Made by a program: the position numbers and the translations under genes
NCBI RefSeq assembly: GCF_039524015.1
Contig: NZ_BAAAGF010000002.1
Location: forward strand, 496,001 to 560,000
Length of the DNA stretch: 64,000 bases
Source: Gaetbulibacter_B jejuensis
Lineage (GTDB): Bacteria > Bacteroidota > Bacteroidia > Flavobacteriales > Flavobacteriaceae
Direction: 5' to 3'
The notes under the pieces: model-generated
What the model was told of the DNA's origin: nothing
The model's input: only the letters and a program-made list of their open reading frames with translations
Database searches by the model: none
Shown: positions 15,175 to 24,302 of the stretch, in pieces
Numbering within the stretch: the first letter of the stretch is position 1
Layout: the number at the start of each line of letters is the position of its first letter

Positions 15175-17093
15175 TACACTAGAGTACTTAGGTTAAACCT
15201 TATTTTAATAAACTCTTGCAGTGTTGCTATGGTTTTAAAACAACGCTTTAGTTTCATCTTTTCTTCTTTGGTTAAGACTTCAAGAGCAATAAATCTTCCA
15301 TTGTCGTTATTTAGGAGTCCGTGTTTGGTTCTAAACTTAAGGATAGCCTTAAACGCATATGAAGACGATAAGTAAAGTTCCTTGTTTTCAGGAAACAGTT
15401 CAGCAAGTTTTTCAAAACGCTCAGCAGTATTGTTGATGTTTTTGATTTGATACGTTAGTGTTAGCAAACGACCAGCATCAATTAAAGGCATAAGTGCACG
15501 TTTTTTTAAATCGAAAAAGTCTTTATGCTTACCATCACTTTCAACAAGAAACTGTCTAAAGAAACCAAGAGGCGATGCACTTCTTAAAGCATTTACACCC
15601 AATTTGCTTAAAAACACCGAATTGGTTTTGGTTATGCTTAACACATGGTCTGACAAGGCGTTGGTGAGTGATGCTTCGCCATAACTAATATCAAAGTCAA
15701 AGAAAATAGAAGAGAGTAGGATTTCATCATTTCCTGTATTGGAGGTCCAATTACTGAATTGCGCTTTCCATTCATCAAGACTTAAACACCATTTAGGGTT
15801 TTTAGCCATCATATCCGCATTACAAAACTCAAAACCTATAGTGTTTAAACGCTTGTTGACCTTTTTTGCCAGTTTTAAAAAATAATCTCTAACGGTTTCA
15901 AGTTCTTCTTTTGGGACATTTTCAAACACAATGGCATTGTCTTGATCGGTTTGTAAAAGCTGTTCCTTACGTCCTTGACTGCCAAGAGACATCCACGCAA
16001 ACTTAACAGGAGGCTCTTCTTTCATTTTCTCAAGGCATCGTTCAATAATTCGCTTTATTGTGGCATCATTTAATTCAAAAATAATCTTGCTTGTATGTGT
16101 CAATGGAATATTTTGTAGGATATAGCCTTTTAGTAAAATGGCTATTTTTTCTCGTACACGTTTAAGGTCTTTGGTGCTGTTAGTACGCTTAATCGCTTTC
16201 ATTAACACAGAAGGGTTATTTCCCTTCATAAGCGTCATATCGTGCTCAGATACTAAACCAATGAGTTTAGAGTTTGGTGTGCCATCTTCGGTAATACACA
16301 AATGCCCAATTTTATGTTTCATCATGGTAATTTGTGCTTGAGCAATGGTTAAGTTTTTAGGATAACAAAGCACAGGAGCGCTCATTACATTTTTAACAGG
16401 CTCTTTAATGGTATGTAAGCCAGTAGCAACTTTATTTCTAAGGTCTTTATCGGTAACAATACCCAAGGGCAAACCATTGTCTTCAATAATTATTGAGCCA
16501 ATGTTTTTGGAGCTCATGAGTTTTGCAATGGTTTTAATTTTTGAAGTGGGCTTAGCAGTGACAATTTTTTTAATGTAGCTTACTGGTTGTAGCTCAAATA
16601 AGTTATCGGTTGGGTTTAAGACAATTTCGGTATCCGAAAAAAAGCGCAGTTGATGCTCTTTAGAAAAAGGGTTTTCGGTATTGGAAGCAAAACTCTCCAA
16701 AAGGTATTTACCTACCTCTTTGTTTTTTTCGGCCATAGGTTTAAAGACCTCAATAGGAATGCTGTATAATATACATTCTTCTTCGGTTATGGAAGTAATA
16801 GCATAGTTTTCTTGTGCGAAAAGCGGACGAAGTCCAAACACATCGCCTTCGTCAAACTTATCAATCACTTCAGACGTGTTGTTAATAGTCTTTTTTAGTG
16901 ACACAGCACCTTTGTGAATAATATAAAAATGCTGGTGTAATGCGTCGTTTTGGTTGTAGATTATCTGTCCTTTGTCGAGATACTTAATGGTAACCTGAAC
17001 AGCAATCTCCAACAACTGATTTTTTTTAAGCAAATCAAAAGGAGGGAAGCGTTTAAGGAAATCGGCAATACGTTCGGCTATAGTGTTCTTCAT
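15174..17093 (-). CDS. cNMP-binding/CBS/DUF294 nucleotidyltransferase-like signalling protein
   Basis: 639 residues in four parts. Residues about 20-130 are a cyclic-nucleotide-binding-like domain (YLDKGQIIYNQNDALHQHFY). About 175-295 are a CBS pair, with repeats around TIAKLMSSKNIGSIII and TIAQAQITMMKHKIGHLCI. About 330-470 are a DUF294 domain with the GlnD-type nucleotidyltransferase signature WMSLGSQGRKEQLLQTDQDN (GS..DxD). The rest is the helical DUF294 C-terminal domain. No membrane segment. It is coupled by a 1-nt overlap to the DnaQ-like exonuclease. A nucleotide-sensing regulator that modifies a partner is a reasonable inference; its target is unknown. Confidence 0.88.
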   Translation of the reverse strand: MKNTIAERIADFLKRFPPFDLLKKNQLLEIAVQVTIKYLDKGQIIYNQNDALHQHFYIIHKGAVSLKKTINNTSEVIDKFDEGDVFGLRPLFAQENYAITSITEEECILYSIPIEVFKPMAEKNKEVGKYLLESFASNTENPFSKEHQLRFFSDTEIVLNPTDNLFELQPVSYIKKIVTAKPTSKIKTIAKLMSSKNIGSIIIEDNGLPLGIVTDKDLRNKVATGLHTIKEPVKNVMSAPVLCYPKNLTIAQAQITMMKHKIGHLCITEDGTPNSKLIGLVSEHDMTLMKGNNPSVLMKAIKRTNSTKDLKRVREKIAILLKGYILQNIPLTHTSKIIFELNDATIKRIIERCLEKMKEEPPVKFAWMSLGSQGRKEQLLQTDQDNAIVFENVPKEELETVRDYFLKLAKKVNKRLNTIGFEFCNADMMAKNPKWCLSLDEWKAQFSNWTSNTGNDEILLSSIFFDFDISYGEASLTNALSDHVLSITKTNSVFLSKLGVNALRSASPLGFFRQFLVESDGKHKDFFDLKKRALMPLIDAGRLLTLTYQIKNINNTAERFEKLAELFPENKELYLSSSYAFKAILKFRTKHGLLNNDNGRFIALEVLTKEEKMKLKRCFKTIATLQEFIKIRFNLSTLV

Positions 17094-17129
17094 ACTGCTA
17101 AGTTAAGCACCAAACCTGTATTTGCATAA

Positions 17130-17807
17130 TTAATCTAGTTTAAAATGCGAATCATTTTGATGGCGTTTTATGGCTTTTCTAGCTAGGAATAATCCAACAG
17201 CTAGCGAGACAAAAGCACCTACCCAAATACCAGGAATAAAGTCGATAAACAAAAAGAAATCGTAAGCACCATGGAATAGGGTTGCCAACGCAAGACCTAT
17301 AAGGTTTAGTTTTATTCTGTTATTAGAAAACTTTGCTTTACCCATAAAATAGCCCATTAATACACCAAAGGTAGCATGTGCAGGAACTGCAGTAAAGGCT
17401 CTTAAAAATGCAATTTTATAACCACCTTCAAACACATACATAATGTTTTCGGTAGCAGCAAAACCCATTGAAACTACCACAGCATATACAATACCATCAA
17501 AAGGCTCGTTAAAGTCTTTTTTAGGCTGAGCAAAATAGCGTACAATGACATATTTGCTGAACTCTTCAACTAATCCAACAATAAAAAAAGCTTTGATGAA
17601 TTGGTCAAAAACACTTGTGTTAAAAGGTATTGGAATAACACTATCTGTTACAAGGTAAAGAAAAGTTGTAATCGCTATACTTCCAATACCACCAAACAAA
17701 AAGCAATATAAGATTAACCGTTTGGGCTCTTTTTCATATTTATCTTTAAAATAAATATAAAGGATAATCATTATAACAGGAGCTATCGCAAGGAGGAGTA
17801 GATTCAT
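17130..17807 (-). CDS. PrsW-family intramembrane metalloprotease
   Basis: 225 residues with about seven membrane helices. The PrsW (CAAX-protease-like) motifs are present: the paired acidic motif VEEFSKYVIVRYF (about 80-92), the HATFGVLMGY motif in the next core helix and HGAYDFFLFID near the C-terminus. Family members cleave membrane anti-sigma factors (PrsW-RsiW in Bacillus). No anti-sigma gene is adjacent; the ECF system at 62.8-64 kb is too far to assign. The gene is 22 nt after the NUDIX hydrolase gene's coordinates in the same direction, so they may share a transcript. Confidence 0.86.
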   Translation of the reverse strand: MNLLLLAIAPVIMIILYIYFKDKYEKEPKRLILYCFLFGGIGSIAITTFLYLVTDSVIPIPFNTSVFDQFIKAFFIVGLVEEFSKYVIVRYFAQPKKDFNEPFDGIVYAVVVSMGFAATENIMYVFEGGYKIAFLRAFTAVPAHATFGVLMGYFMGKAKFSNNRIKLNLIGLALATLFHGAYDFFLFIDFIPGIWVGAFVSLAVGLFLARKAIKRHQNDSHFKLD

Positions 17808-17828
17808 AGTTGAAAATTAAGTAAAATA

Positions 17829-18386
17829 TTAAAACCTGCTACAGTTTTTTTGGATAGCATTAAAAATAGTAGTGTAGTAGGCTCTATTGCTAGCTACAAA
17901 ATGGTTGTTGGTTTCACTGTTATTCAATAAGGACTGAAATGTAGAAAAGCTAACTAGTTTTAAAGCTTCAACTTCATCTTTTTGTGGTGTTAGCTGATTA
18001 ATGTCTACCTTTAATTCTGTCATAAAAGTATGATGAAACTCGTTGTCAACAATACCATTATCGTAGCTTTGAAAACATTCAAACACACCAATCTTATTAA
18101 GGTCTTGTTCTAAAATAGCTAAACCTATTTCTTCTTTGGTTTCTCTAACTGCTGCCTGTGTAATGGCTTCTCCAGCATCGATATGACCAGCAACTGAAAC
18201 ATCCCATAGTAACGGACAAATGGTTTTTGAAGCTGCTCGTTGCGCTAGTAGAATGTCTCCATTTTTAGTGTAAAACCAAACATGAGCAGTATTATGATAA
18301 AACCCTTTTGTATGTATTACAGATTTTAAAGCAGTTTCTCCTGTTGGGTTACCAGAGGCATCAACAATGTCAATTAATTCATCCAT
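17829..18386 (-). CDS. NUDIX hydrolase (YfcD/IDI-like)
   Basis: 185 residues. A complete NUDIX box lies at about 68-90: GHIDAGEAITQAAVRETKEE followed by IGL. The N-terminal DELIDIVDASGNPTGETALK and the His-rich GFYHNTAHVWF strand resemble the YfcD / isopentenyl-diphosphate-isomerase-like group. It would hydrolyse a nucleoside-diphosphate-linked substrate with Mg2+ in the cytoplasm; the substrate cannot be told. It lies just downstream of the M42 peptidase gene, separated by that gene's terminator. Confidence 0.88.
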   Translation of the reverse strand: MDELIDIVDASGNPTGETALKSVIHTKGFYHNTAHVWFYTKNGDILLAQRAASKTICPLLWDVSVAGHIDAGEAITQAAVRETKEEIGLAILEQDLNKIGVFECFQSYDNGIVDNEFHHTFMTELKVDINQLTPQKDEVEALKLVSFSTFQSLLNNSETNNHFVASNRAYYTTIFNAIQKNCSRF

Positions 18387-18392
18387 AGTGTA

Positions 18393-18420
18393 AAAAAAGA
18401 TTCCCGCTTTTTTGCGGGAA
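18393..18420 (-). terminator. Terminator after the M42 peptidase gene
   Basis: Stem TTCCCGC / GCGGGAA (18401-18407, 18414-18420), read on the minus strand, is followed by a T-rich tract. It begins 5 nt after the peptidase stop codon and ends only a few bases before the NUDIX start. Confidence 0.75.
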
Positions 18421-18424
18421 TTGA

Positions 18425-19513
18425 TTATTTAAAGTAGCTAAATGTTTCTCCGTTTTTAATCTTTAATAAAGACTCATAAATTAACTTGATAACATTCTCT
18501 ACATCGTCTTTATGTACCATTTCTACTGTAGTATGCATGTAGCGTAAAGGTAAAGAAATTAATGCAGATGCAACTCCACCATTACTATAAGCAAAAGCAT
18601 CAGTATCAGTTCCTGTAGCTCTTGATAAGGCTGAACGCTGAAACGGTATTTTCTTTTCTTCAGCAGTATCAGTAATTAAATCGCGTAGTTTTTGCTGTAC
18701 TGCAGGCGCATAAGCCACAACAGGACCTAAACCAAGTTCTAGATGACCTTCTTTTTTCTTGTCAATCATTGGAGTAGTAGTGTCATGAGTTACATCGGTA
18801 ACTATAGCTACATTTGGTTTAATGGTTTGCGTAATCATTTCAGCACCACGAAGTCCTATTTCTTCTTGTACCGAGTTTGTTATGTAAAGTCCAAAAGGCA
18901 GTTTCTTTTTGTTTTCATGAAGTAAACGCGCAACTTCAGCAATCATAAAACCTCCCATTCTGTTATCTAATGCACGACATACAAACTTGTCTTTGTTTAA
19001 TATATGAAACTCATCAGGATAAGTTATGACGCAACCTACATGAACACCCATTTTTTCAACTTCTTCTTTGTCTTTTGCACCAACATCTATAGTGATATTT
19101 TCTAAAGTAGGAGCTTGCTCTTTTGCTTTGTTTCTGGTATGAATTGCAGGCCAACCAAATACACCTTTTACAATCCCTTTTTTGGTATGGATGTTTACAA
19201 TTTTACTTGGTGCTATTTGGTGATCGCTACCACCATTTCTAATTACATGGATTAATCCGTTGTCAGTAATATAGTTTACATACCACGAAATTTCATCAGC
19301 ATGACCTTCAATAACTACTTTGTATTCTGCTTCAGGGTTTATAACACCAACAGCAGTTCCGTAGGTGTCAGTAATAAACTCATCAACATACGGTTTTAAG
19401 TACTCCATCCATAGTTTTTGTCCATCCCATTCATAACCAGTTGGAGACGCATTGTTTAAATATTTTTCTAAAAAGTCCATTGACTTTTTATTTAGTATAC
19501 TCTTTTTTGCCAT
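18425..19513 (-). CDS. M42-family metallopeptidase (glutamyl aminopeptidase-like)
   Basis: 362 residues from the ATG at 19513; a TTG two codons upstream is a less likely start. The M42 fold binds two metals: VVIEGHADEI supplies the first ligand, KDKFVCRALDNRMGG the bridging Asp, NSVQEEIGLRGAEM the catalytic Glu pair, TDVTHDT another Asp and PLRYMHTTVEMVH the last His. These enzymes form large cytoplasmic tetrahedral aminopeptidases that trim peptides. All ligands look intact. Confidence 0.9.
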   Translation of the reverse strand: MAKKSILNKKSMDFLEKYLNNASPTGYEWDGQKLWMEYLKPYVDEFITDTYGTAVGVINPEAEYKVVIEGHADEISWYVNYITDNGLIHVIRNGGSDHQIAPSKIVNIHTKKGIVKGVFGWPAIHTRNKAKEQAPTLENITIDVGAKDKEEVEKMGVHVGCVITYPDEFHILNKDKFVCRALDNRMGGFMIAEVARLLHENKKKLPFGLYITNSVQEEIGLRGAEMITQTIKPNVAIVTDVTHDTTTPMIDKKKEGHLELGLGPVVAYAPAVQQKLRDLITDTAEEKKIPFQRSALSRATGTDTDAFAYSNGGVASALISLPLRYMHTTVEMVHKDDVENVIKLIYESLLKIKNGETFSYFK

Positions 19514-19644
19514 ATTCAATTATTTTGGACTAAAATAATAATATTAATACGATTTTAAGGTTTTAGAGGTTGTAAATTATTAATTTTGGTCAGTACGTTT
19601 TAAGTACCTAAAAGTTTGGAATACTTTTAGATTATATACTGTGT

Positions 19645-20334
19645 ATGCATAAAATAACCTACATCTTTATATTGTTTCCGTTTTTGGCATTTGCCCAATT
19701 ACGACCTGTTGTAGAGAAAGATACAACAGAGGTTGAATGGATAATAATTGAAGGTGATTCGGTTCCAAGAACAACAATTGATTTAGATGAAGTTATTCTG
19801 CTCAATAAATTAAAGTTTGATAGTAGTGAAGACCGAAAACGCTATCTTATTTTAAAACGAAAAACGATAAAAGTATATCCTTATGCAAAACTAGCTGCTG
19901 AACGATTAGAAACCTTAAACGAACGTTTAGCAACTTTAGATTCTAAACGAGAACGTAGGCAGTATGCAAAGATAATTCAGCGATATATTGAAGAAGAGTT
20001 TTCAGCGGAATTAAAAAAGCTCACTCGAACCGAAGGGCAAATACTCATAAAACTAATTCATAGGCAAACTGGTAAAACGACTTTTGAGCTTATTAAAGAC
20101 CTTAGAAGTGGTTGGCGCGCTTTCTGGTTTCAAAATACTGCAAAGCTATTTGATATTTCACTTAAAAAAGAGTTTGACCCTTTGAATGTGAAAGAGGATT
20201 ATCTTATTGAAGATATTTTAGAACGTGCGTTTCAAAATGGATTATTAGTACGTCAAAAACCTGCTGTTGATATCGATTTTTATGATCTTACCGATAAATG
20301 GTTAAACCCAAAACCTACTGTTGATAAAGAATGA
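19645..20334 (+). CDS. DUF4294 family protein
   Basis: 229 residues. It begins with a signal peptide (MHKITYIFILFPFLAFAQ). The central KTIKVYPYAKLAAERLETLN followed by a basic helical stretch and LTRTEGQILIKLIHRQTGKT is the DUF4294 signature, conserved in Bacteroidota. The function is unknown to me; the export signal suggests the periplasm. It overlaps the following TrhA gene by 4 nt (ATGA), so the pair is translationally coupled. Confidence 0.82.
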   Translation: MHKITYIFILFPFLAFAQLRPVVEKDTTEVEWIIIEGDSVPRTTIDLDEVILLNKLKFDSSEDRKRYLILKRKTIKVYPYAKLAAERLETLNERLATLDSKRERRQYAKIIQRYIEEEFSAELKKLTRTEGQILIKLIHRQTGKTTFELIKDLRSGWRAFWFQNTAKLFDISLKKEFDPLNVKEDYLIEDILERAFQNGLLVRQKPAVDIDFYDLTDKWLNPKPTVDKE

Positions 20335-20960
20335 GAATACAAACACCTTTTGAAGAACGTCTAAACACATGGAGTCATGCACTTGGTGCTTTGTTGGGAA
20401 TTGCAGGATTGGTTTTACTTATTCTCTCAGCCTTACAAGTGAAGTTGCCTTGGAGTTTATTTAGCGTAATAGTTTATGGTATTTCAATAATTGTTTTGTT
20501 TAGTGCATCCGCTTTTTATCATGCTGTAAAAGGAGAAAAGCGAAAGCATTATTTCAGGATAGTAGATCACATTAGTATTTACATGCTCATTGCAGGAACA
20601 TATACTCCTGTATTGCTCATTGCATTACCAGATAGTCTTGGTTGGCTTTTGTTTTGGGTTGTTTGGGGAATTGCTGCTTTTGGCGTTGTGCTAAAACTAT
20701 TCTTTACAGGAAAGTTTGAAGTGTTTTCAACCTTACTGTATTTGGTTATGGGTTGGTTAATTGTGTTCGATTTTTCTAATGTTTCAAGCGCTTTAGGAAG
20801 CAATGGAGTGTTATTATTATTTGCTGGCGGATTGTTTTACACCATTGGTATTGTGTTTTATGCTATTGAGCGTATTCCTTATAACCATGTGATTTGGCAT
20901 CTTTTTGTTCTTGGAGGCGCCATTTGTCATTTTTTTATGATTTATTTTTACGTGCTTTAG
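20331..20960 (+). CDS. trhA: PAQR-family membrane protein TrhA / hemolysin III
   Basis: 209 residues with seven membrane helices. The PAQR/hemolysin-III motifs are present: PFEERLNTWSHALGALLG at the N-terminus, SAFYHAVKGEKRKHYFRIVDH, and the C-terminal HVIWHLFVLGGAICHFFMIY with its metal-binding-type histidines. Bacterial members are implicated in membrane-fluidity homeostasis. It starts inside the end of the DUF4294 gene (ATGA overlap) and is followed 10 nt later by a GNAT gene, giving a three-gene operon. Confidence 0.9.
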   Translation: MRIQTPFEERLNTWSHALGALLGIAGLVLLILSALQVKLPWSLFSVIVYGISIIVLFSASAFYHAVKGEKRKHYFRIVDHISIYMLIAGTYTPVLLIALPDSLGWLLFWVVWGIAAFGVVLKLFFTGKFEVFSTLLYLVMGWLIVFDFSNVSSALGSNGVLLLFAGGLFYTIGIVFYAIERIPYNHVIWHLFVLGGAICHFFMIYFYVL

Positions 20961-20970
20961 TTTTTAATAG

Positions 20971-21459
20971 ATGACAGAAATTACACTAGCAACACCCAAC
21001 GATTATAAACAGATAGCCGATTTAGGTTTTATCATCTGGAACGAACATTATACACCCATTATTGGAGCGGAACAAGTAGCATATATGCTAGATAAGTTTC
21101 AATCAGAAAAAGCTATACATCAGCAAGTAAAAGAAGGTTTTGAGTATTATTTGATCACTTTTGAAACTGTGCCTGTAGGATATATTTGCATTAAGAAAAA
21201 GCGAGACGCTTTGTTTTTAAGTAAGATTTATGTGCTTTCTAATTACAGAGGAAAGAAAATAGGAAAAACAGCAATGCAGTTTGTTGAACGTAGAGCTAAC
21301 ACGTTACATTGCAATAGCATTGAGTTGACAGTGAATAAGTACAATGTCAATTCTATTAAAGCTTATGAAAAACTAGGGTTTAAAACCGTTGAAGCATTGG
21401 TAATGGATATAGGAAATGGTTTTGTGATGGACGATTACCGAATGGTTAAAAACCTATAA
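20971..21459 (+). CDS. GNAT-family N-acetyltransferase
   Basis: 162 residues. The acetyl-CoA binding motif A is visible in LSKIYVLSNYRGKKIGKTAM (about 92-111), followed by LTVNKYNVNSIKAYEKLGF typical of RimI-like members. Cytoplasmic; the acceptor could be a protein N-terminus, an amine or a small metabolite. It ends 1 nt before the convergent DUF4268 gene. Confidence 0.87.
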   Translation: MTEITLATPNDYKQIADLGFIIWNEHYTPIIGAEQVAYMLDKFQSEKAIHQQVKEGFEYYLITFETVPVGYICIKKKRDALFLSKIYVLSNYRGKKIGKTAMQFVERRANTLHCNSIELTVNKYNVNSIKAYEKLGFKTVEALVMDIGNGFVMDDYRMVKNL

Positions 21460-21460
21460 A

Positions 21461-21889
21461 TTAATCCTTGATTACCTCTTTGTAATCTTCAAAGAAATCT
21501 TCAAACTTGCTCATATTTTCATTGAAAAACACCATTACATCTTGCCATGTATTTTTATTGTGAATAGACACCTTTTGTTCTAAAGGAAGGTAAATTCTTG
21601 ATATCTCTTTACCGTTTTCTAGAAAGTATTCTTCTTCAAAAATGACGTTAGGTAAGTAATCTTGAGTTAAAATAGATTTTAGTGATACTAGTTTTTCCCA
21701 GTAGGTAATTCGGTTTTCTAAATCGTCTTCAATGTCTAGCGCTATAAGTGCTTTTTTGGTGTCAAAATGAAATTTAAAGCTAAAGCCTTTTATTTTGGTA
21801 TCGTATAGCGTCCATTTCCTTGGAAATGATTTTCCAAAGCTTATCCAAAAGTCTTGACGCAGTCGTCTTGATTCTTCTTTACTAAACAT
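21461..21889 (-). CDS. DUF4268 family protein
   Basis: 142 residues, soluble. The opening SKEESRRLRQDFWISFGKSF and FSFKFHFDTKKALIALDIE are the DUF4268 signature, a small alpha/beta domain also found fused to nuclease-like regions in other bacteria. This copy is the stand-alone form with no extra domain. Five nt separate it from the ZIP transporter gene upstream on the same strand, so they form an operon, but no functional link is obvious. Confidence 0.82.
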   Translation of the reverse strand: MFSKEESRRLRQDFWISFGKSFPRKWTLYDTKIKGFSFKFHFDTKKALIALDIEDDLENRITYWEKLVSLKSILTQDYLPNVIFEEEYFLENGKEISRIYLPLEQKVSIHNKNTWQDVMVFFNENMSKFEDFFEDYKEVIKD

Positions 21890-21894
21890 ACCTT

Positions 21895-22563
21895 TTAAAT
21901 TACATAAGCCATTCCAATACCTAGTAATATGGCAACTAGTTTGGTTAAGCTAAATTTATGTCCTTCATCACTTTCAAAAAGAATAACTGTAGAAATATGA
22001 AAAAATATACCAATTACAATAGCGTTAATTGCATTTACATAGTTGGATGGCATACTTGTATGATTAGAAATAAATGTTCCTAAAGGCGTCATTGCAGTAA
22101 ACAAAATTAAAAACAGAACTACTTGTAATTTATTACATCTTGATTCTAGTAAAAACCCTGTAATTACTATAGCTATTGGTATTTTGTGTACTAATACACC
22201 ATAGACAATATCGTTATGTTGATGTATTGGGAACCCTTCTAAAAAGCTATGAATACATAAGCTTATAAAAAGTAACCATGGAAATTCCTTGGTGTCTTCA
22301 TGATGTACGTGACCATGTTCAGCACCTTTTGAGAAAAACTCCAAAATAACCTGTATAAGAATACCTGTCATTATAAGTAAGCCTGTTTTTTTGGCTTCTA
22401 AGTGATGATAAACTTCTGGGAGTAACTCAAAAAGCGTTAAAGCTAATAAAAATGCTCCACTAAAGGATAGTAGTAATTTAGAGTGTAGGTTTTTCTTTTT
22501 GTAAATCAATACGATTAAAACACCCAAAATTACTGCATATACAGGAAATAAATATTTGTTCAT
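21895..22563 (-). CDS. ZIP-family divalent metal transporter
   Basis: 222 residues with about eight membrane helices. A His-rich cytoplasmic loop (GAEHGHVHHEDTKEF) precedes the ZIP core motifs HSFLEGFPIHQHN and VLVHKIPIAIVITGFLLES, which hold the metal-coordinating His and Glu residues. It would import zinc or a related divalent cation. It is divergent from the RNA methyltransferase gene; the intergenic space is about 100 bp. Confidence 0.88.
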   Translation of the reverse strand: MNKYLFPVYAVILGVLIVLIYKKKNLHSKLLLSFSGAFLLALTLFELLPEVYHHLEAKKTGLLIMTGILIQVILEFFSKGAEHGHVHHEDTKEFPWLLFISLCIHSFLEGFPIHQHNDIVYGVLVHKIPIAIVITGFLLESRCNKLQVVLFLILFTAMTPLGTFISNHTSMPSNYVNAINAIVIGIFFHISTVILFESDEGHKFSLTKLVAILLGIGMAYVI

Positions 22564-22662
22564 CTACTAGTGGAATTTTCTAAGAATATCGTCTTACAGT
22601 TTATAAGCATTGACAAAAATAAAGTATTTTTGAATTTTGAAAGTACTATAAGGCATTTATGT

Positions 22663-23820
22663 ATGGAGAATAATTTTAAAATGGTTGCCAAAACCTTATT
22701 TGGCTTTGAAGATTTACTAGAAAAGGAGCTATTGCAATTAGGAGCACAAGACATTAAAAAAGGAGTGCGAAATGTAAGCTTTGTTGGTGATAAAGGATTT
22801 ATGTACAAAGCCAATTTAGGATTAAGAACAGCCATAAAAATTCTTAAACCCATAAAAACGTTTAGAGTTGTAACTGAGCAAGATTTATATGATAAGGTGT
22901 ACAAAATGCCTTGGGAAAACTACATGAAACCTACAGGTTCTTTGGCAATTGATGCTACAGTACATTCTAATGTGTTTACACATTCAAAATACATTGCATT
23001 AAAAACAAAAGATGCTATTGTAGATAAATTTAGAGATACTACTCAGGAACGACCTAACGTAGATTTACGTTTTCCTGATTTAAAAATAAATGTCCATATC
23101 GATAGGCAACAATGTACCATTTCGTTAGATACATCAGGAGAATCGTTACACAGAAGAGGCTATAAAACAGCTACCAACATTGCGCCAATAAACGAAGTGC
23201 TAGCTGCAGGATTGATTATGCTATCAGGTTGGGATGGACAGAGTGATTTTATGGACCCAATGTGTGGTAGTGGAACCATTTTAGCCGAAGCAGCAATGAT
23301 AGCTTGTAATATTCCGCCTAATTTAATGCGAAAAGAATTTGCTTTTGAAAGATGGCAGGATTGGGATGTGGATTTATTTGAAACCATTGAAGAGTCTTTA
23401 TTGAAAAAGACCAGAGATTTTCATCATAAAATTATAGGTTACGATAAGTCACCAAGTGCTGTTAAAAAAGCAAAAGACAATATAAAAAACGCGCACTTAG
23501 ACGAGTTTATAAGCATTCAGCATGAAGACTTTTTTAAGACCCAAAAAGCAGGAGATAAAAAGCTGCACATGGTTTTTAATCCGCCTTATGGAGAGCGTTT
23601 AGATATTGACATGGAGAAATTTTACACCAATATTGGTGATACCCTAAAACAAGGTTACCCAGGAACTCATGCTTGGTTTATTACCTCTAATTTAGATGCG
23701 TTAAAGTTTGTAGGCTTACGACCTTCACGAAAAATAAAACTGTTTAATGCTAAATTAGAATCTCGTTTAGTAAAATACGAAATGTATGAAGGTAGTAAGA
23801 AAGCTAAATATATGGACTAG
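22663..23820 (+). CDS. THUMP-domain 23S rRNA guanine-N2 methyltransferase, RlmL-like
   Basis: 385 residues from the ATG at 22663. An in-frame start at 22570 is rejected because the extra residues do not resemble the family and a TATTTTTG -7-like box lies at 22625-22632. An N-terminal THUMP region (to about 160) is followed by a SAM-dependent methyltransferase domain with MDPMCGSGTILAEAAMI (SAM loop) and the catalytic NPPYGERLD motif. It resembles the N-terminal half of E. coli RlmKL, which makes m2G2445 in 23S rRNA. Its stop codon interlocks with that of the convergent gene (CTAG). Confidence 0.9.
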   Translation: MENNFKMVAKTLFGFEDLLEKELLQLGAQDIKKGVRNVSFVGDKGFMYKANLGLRTAIKILKPIKTFRVVTEQDLYDKVYKMPWENYMKPTGSLAIDATVHSNVFTHSKYIALKTKDAIVDKFRDTTQERPNVDLRFPDLKINVHIDRQQCTISLDTSGESLHRRGYKTATNIAPINEVLAAGLIMLSGWDGQSDFMDPMCGSGTILAEAAMIACNIPPNLMRKEFAFERWQDWDVDLFETIEESLLKKTRDFHHKIIGYDKSPSAVKKAKDNIKNAHLDEFISIQHEDFFKTQKAGDKKLHMVFNPPYGERLDIDMEKFYTNIGDTLKQGYPGTHAWFITSNLDALKFVGLRPSRKIKLFNAKLESRLVKYEMYEGSKKAKYMD

Positions 23821-24284
23821 TCTAAAAACTTGAAGGACTCCAGAATTTTAACACCTTGTTTTACACTAATATCATAGCAATATAGGTTTATATCATATGC
23901 TTTTTTATTGTCCTCTCTATAAATTACAGCATTTAAAACATAATCTTCACCATCACGACAAACTGTGTAGTGGCTCATATAGTTAGGTAAAAAAGGACGA
24001 CCATCTTCAATAATATCCATATACATATTTTTACAACCTTCTCTGCTCACAAGTTTAAGAGTGTTTGAATTTTTATCAACGTTTTGGTTAATAGTAACAA
24101 TTTGCATATTTATGCCTAAAACATCATTTTCTCCATCATAATCGGTTTCATCTTCATCTCCTTCAGTATCAATTTTTTGTTTTGTTTCAAAGGTGAGTTT
24201 ACCATCTTTCCAAACGTTAACGTATTGTGCATTGGCATTAAGTGAAAGTGTTAAAAATGCGATAAATAGAAGTGTTTTTTTCAT
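23817..24284 (-). CDS. Secreted hypothetical protein
   Basis: 155 residues with a clear signal peptide (MKKTLLFIAFLTLSLNANAQ). The mature protein is acidic early (DTEGDEDETDYDGEND) and has a pair of cysteines (SREGCKNMY and HYTVCRDGED) and a later NLYCYDISVK, which could form disulfides in the periplasm. I recognise no family. The stop overlaps the RlmL-like stop by 4 nt. It is 18 nt downstream of the DinB gene on the same strand, so probably co-transcribed. Confidence 0.72.
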   Translation of the reverse strand: MKKTLLFIAFLTLSLNANAQYVNVWKDGKLTFETKQKIDTEGDEDETDYDGENDVLGINMQIVTINQNVDKNSNTLKLVSREGCKNMYMDIIEDGRPFLPNYMSHYTVCRDGEDYVLNAVIYREDNKKAYDINLYCYDISVKQGVKILESFKFLD

Positions 24285-24302
24285 AAGTATATAGTTAATT
24301 GA

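Noticed and set aside
22570..22662. Longer N-terminus for the RlmL-like protein
   Set aside because: The added residues are unlike the family and a TATTTTTG -7-like box lies inside this stretch at 22625-22632.
22560..22904. Minus-strand frame across the start of the RlmL-like gene
   Set aside because: It overlaps the ZIP start and the methyltransferase N-terminus and contains no family features.
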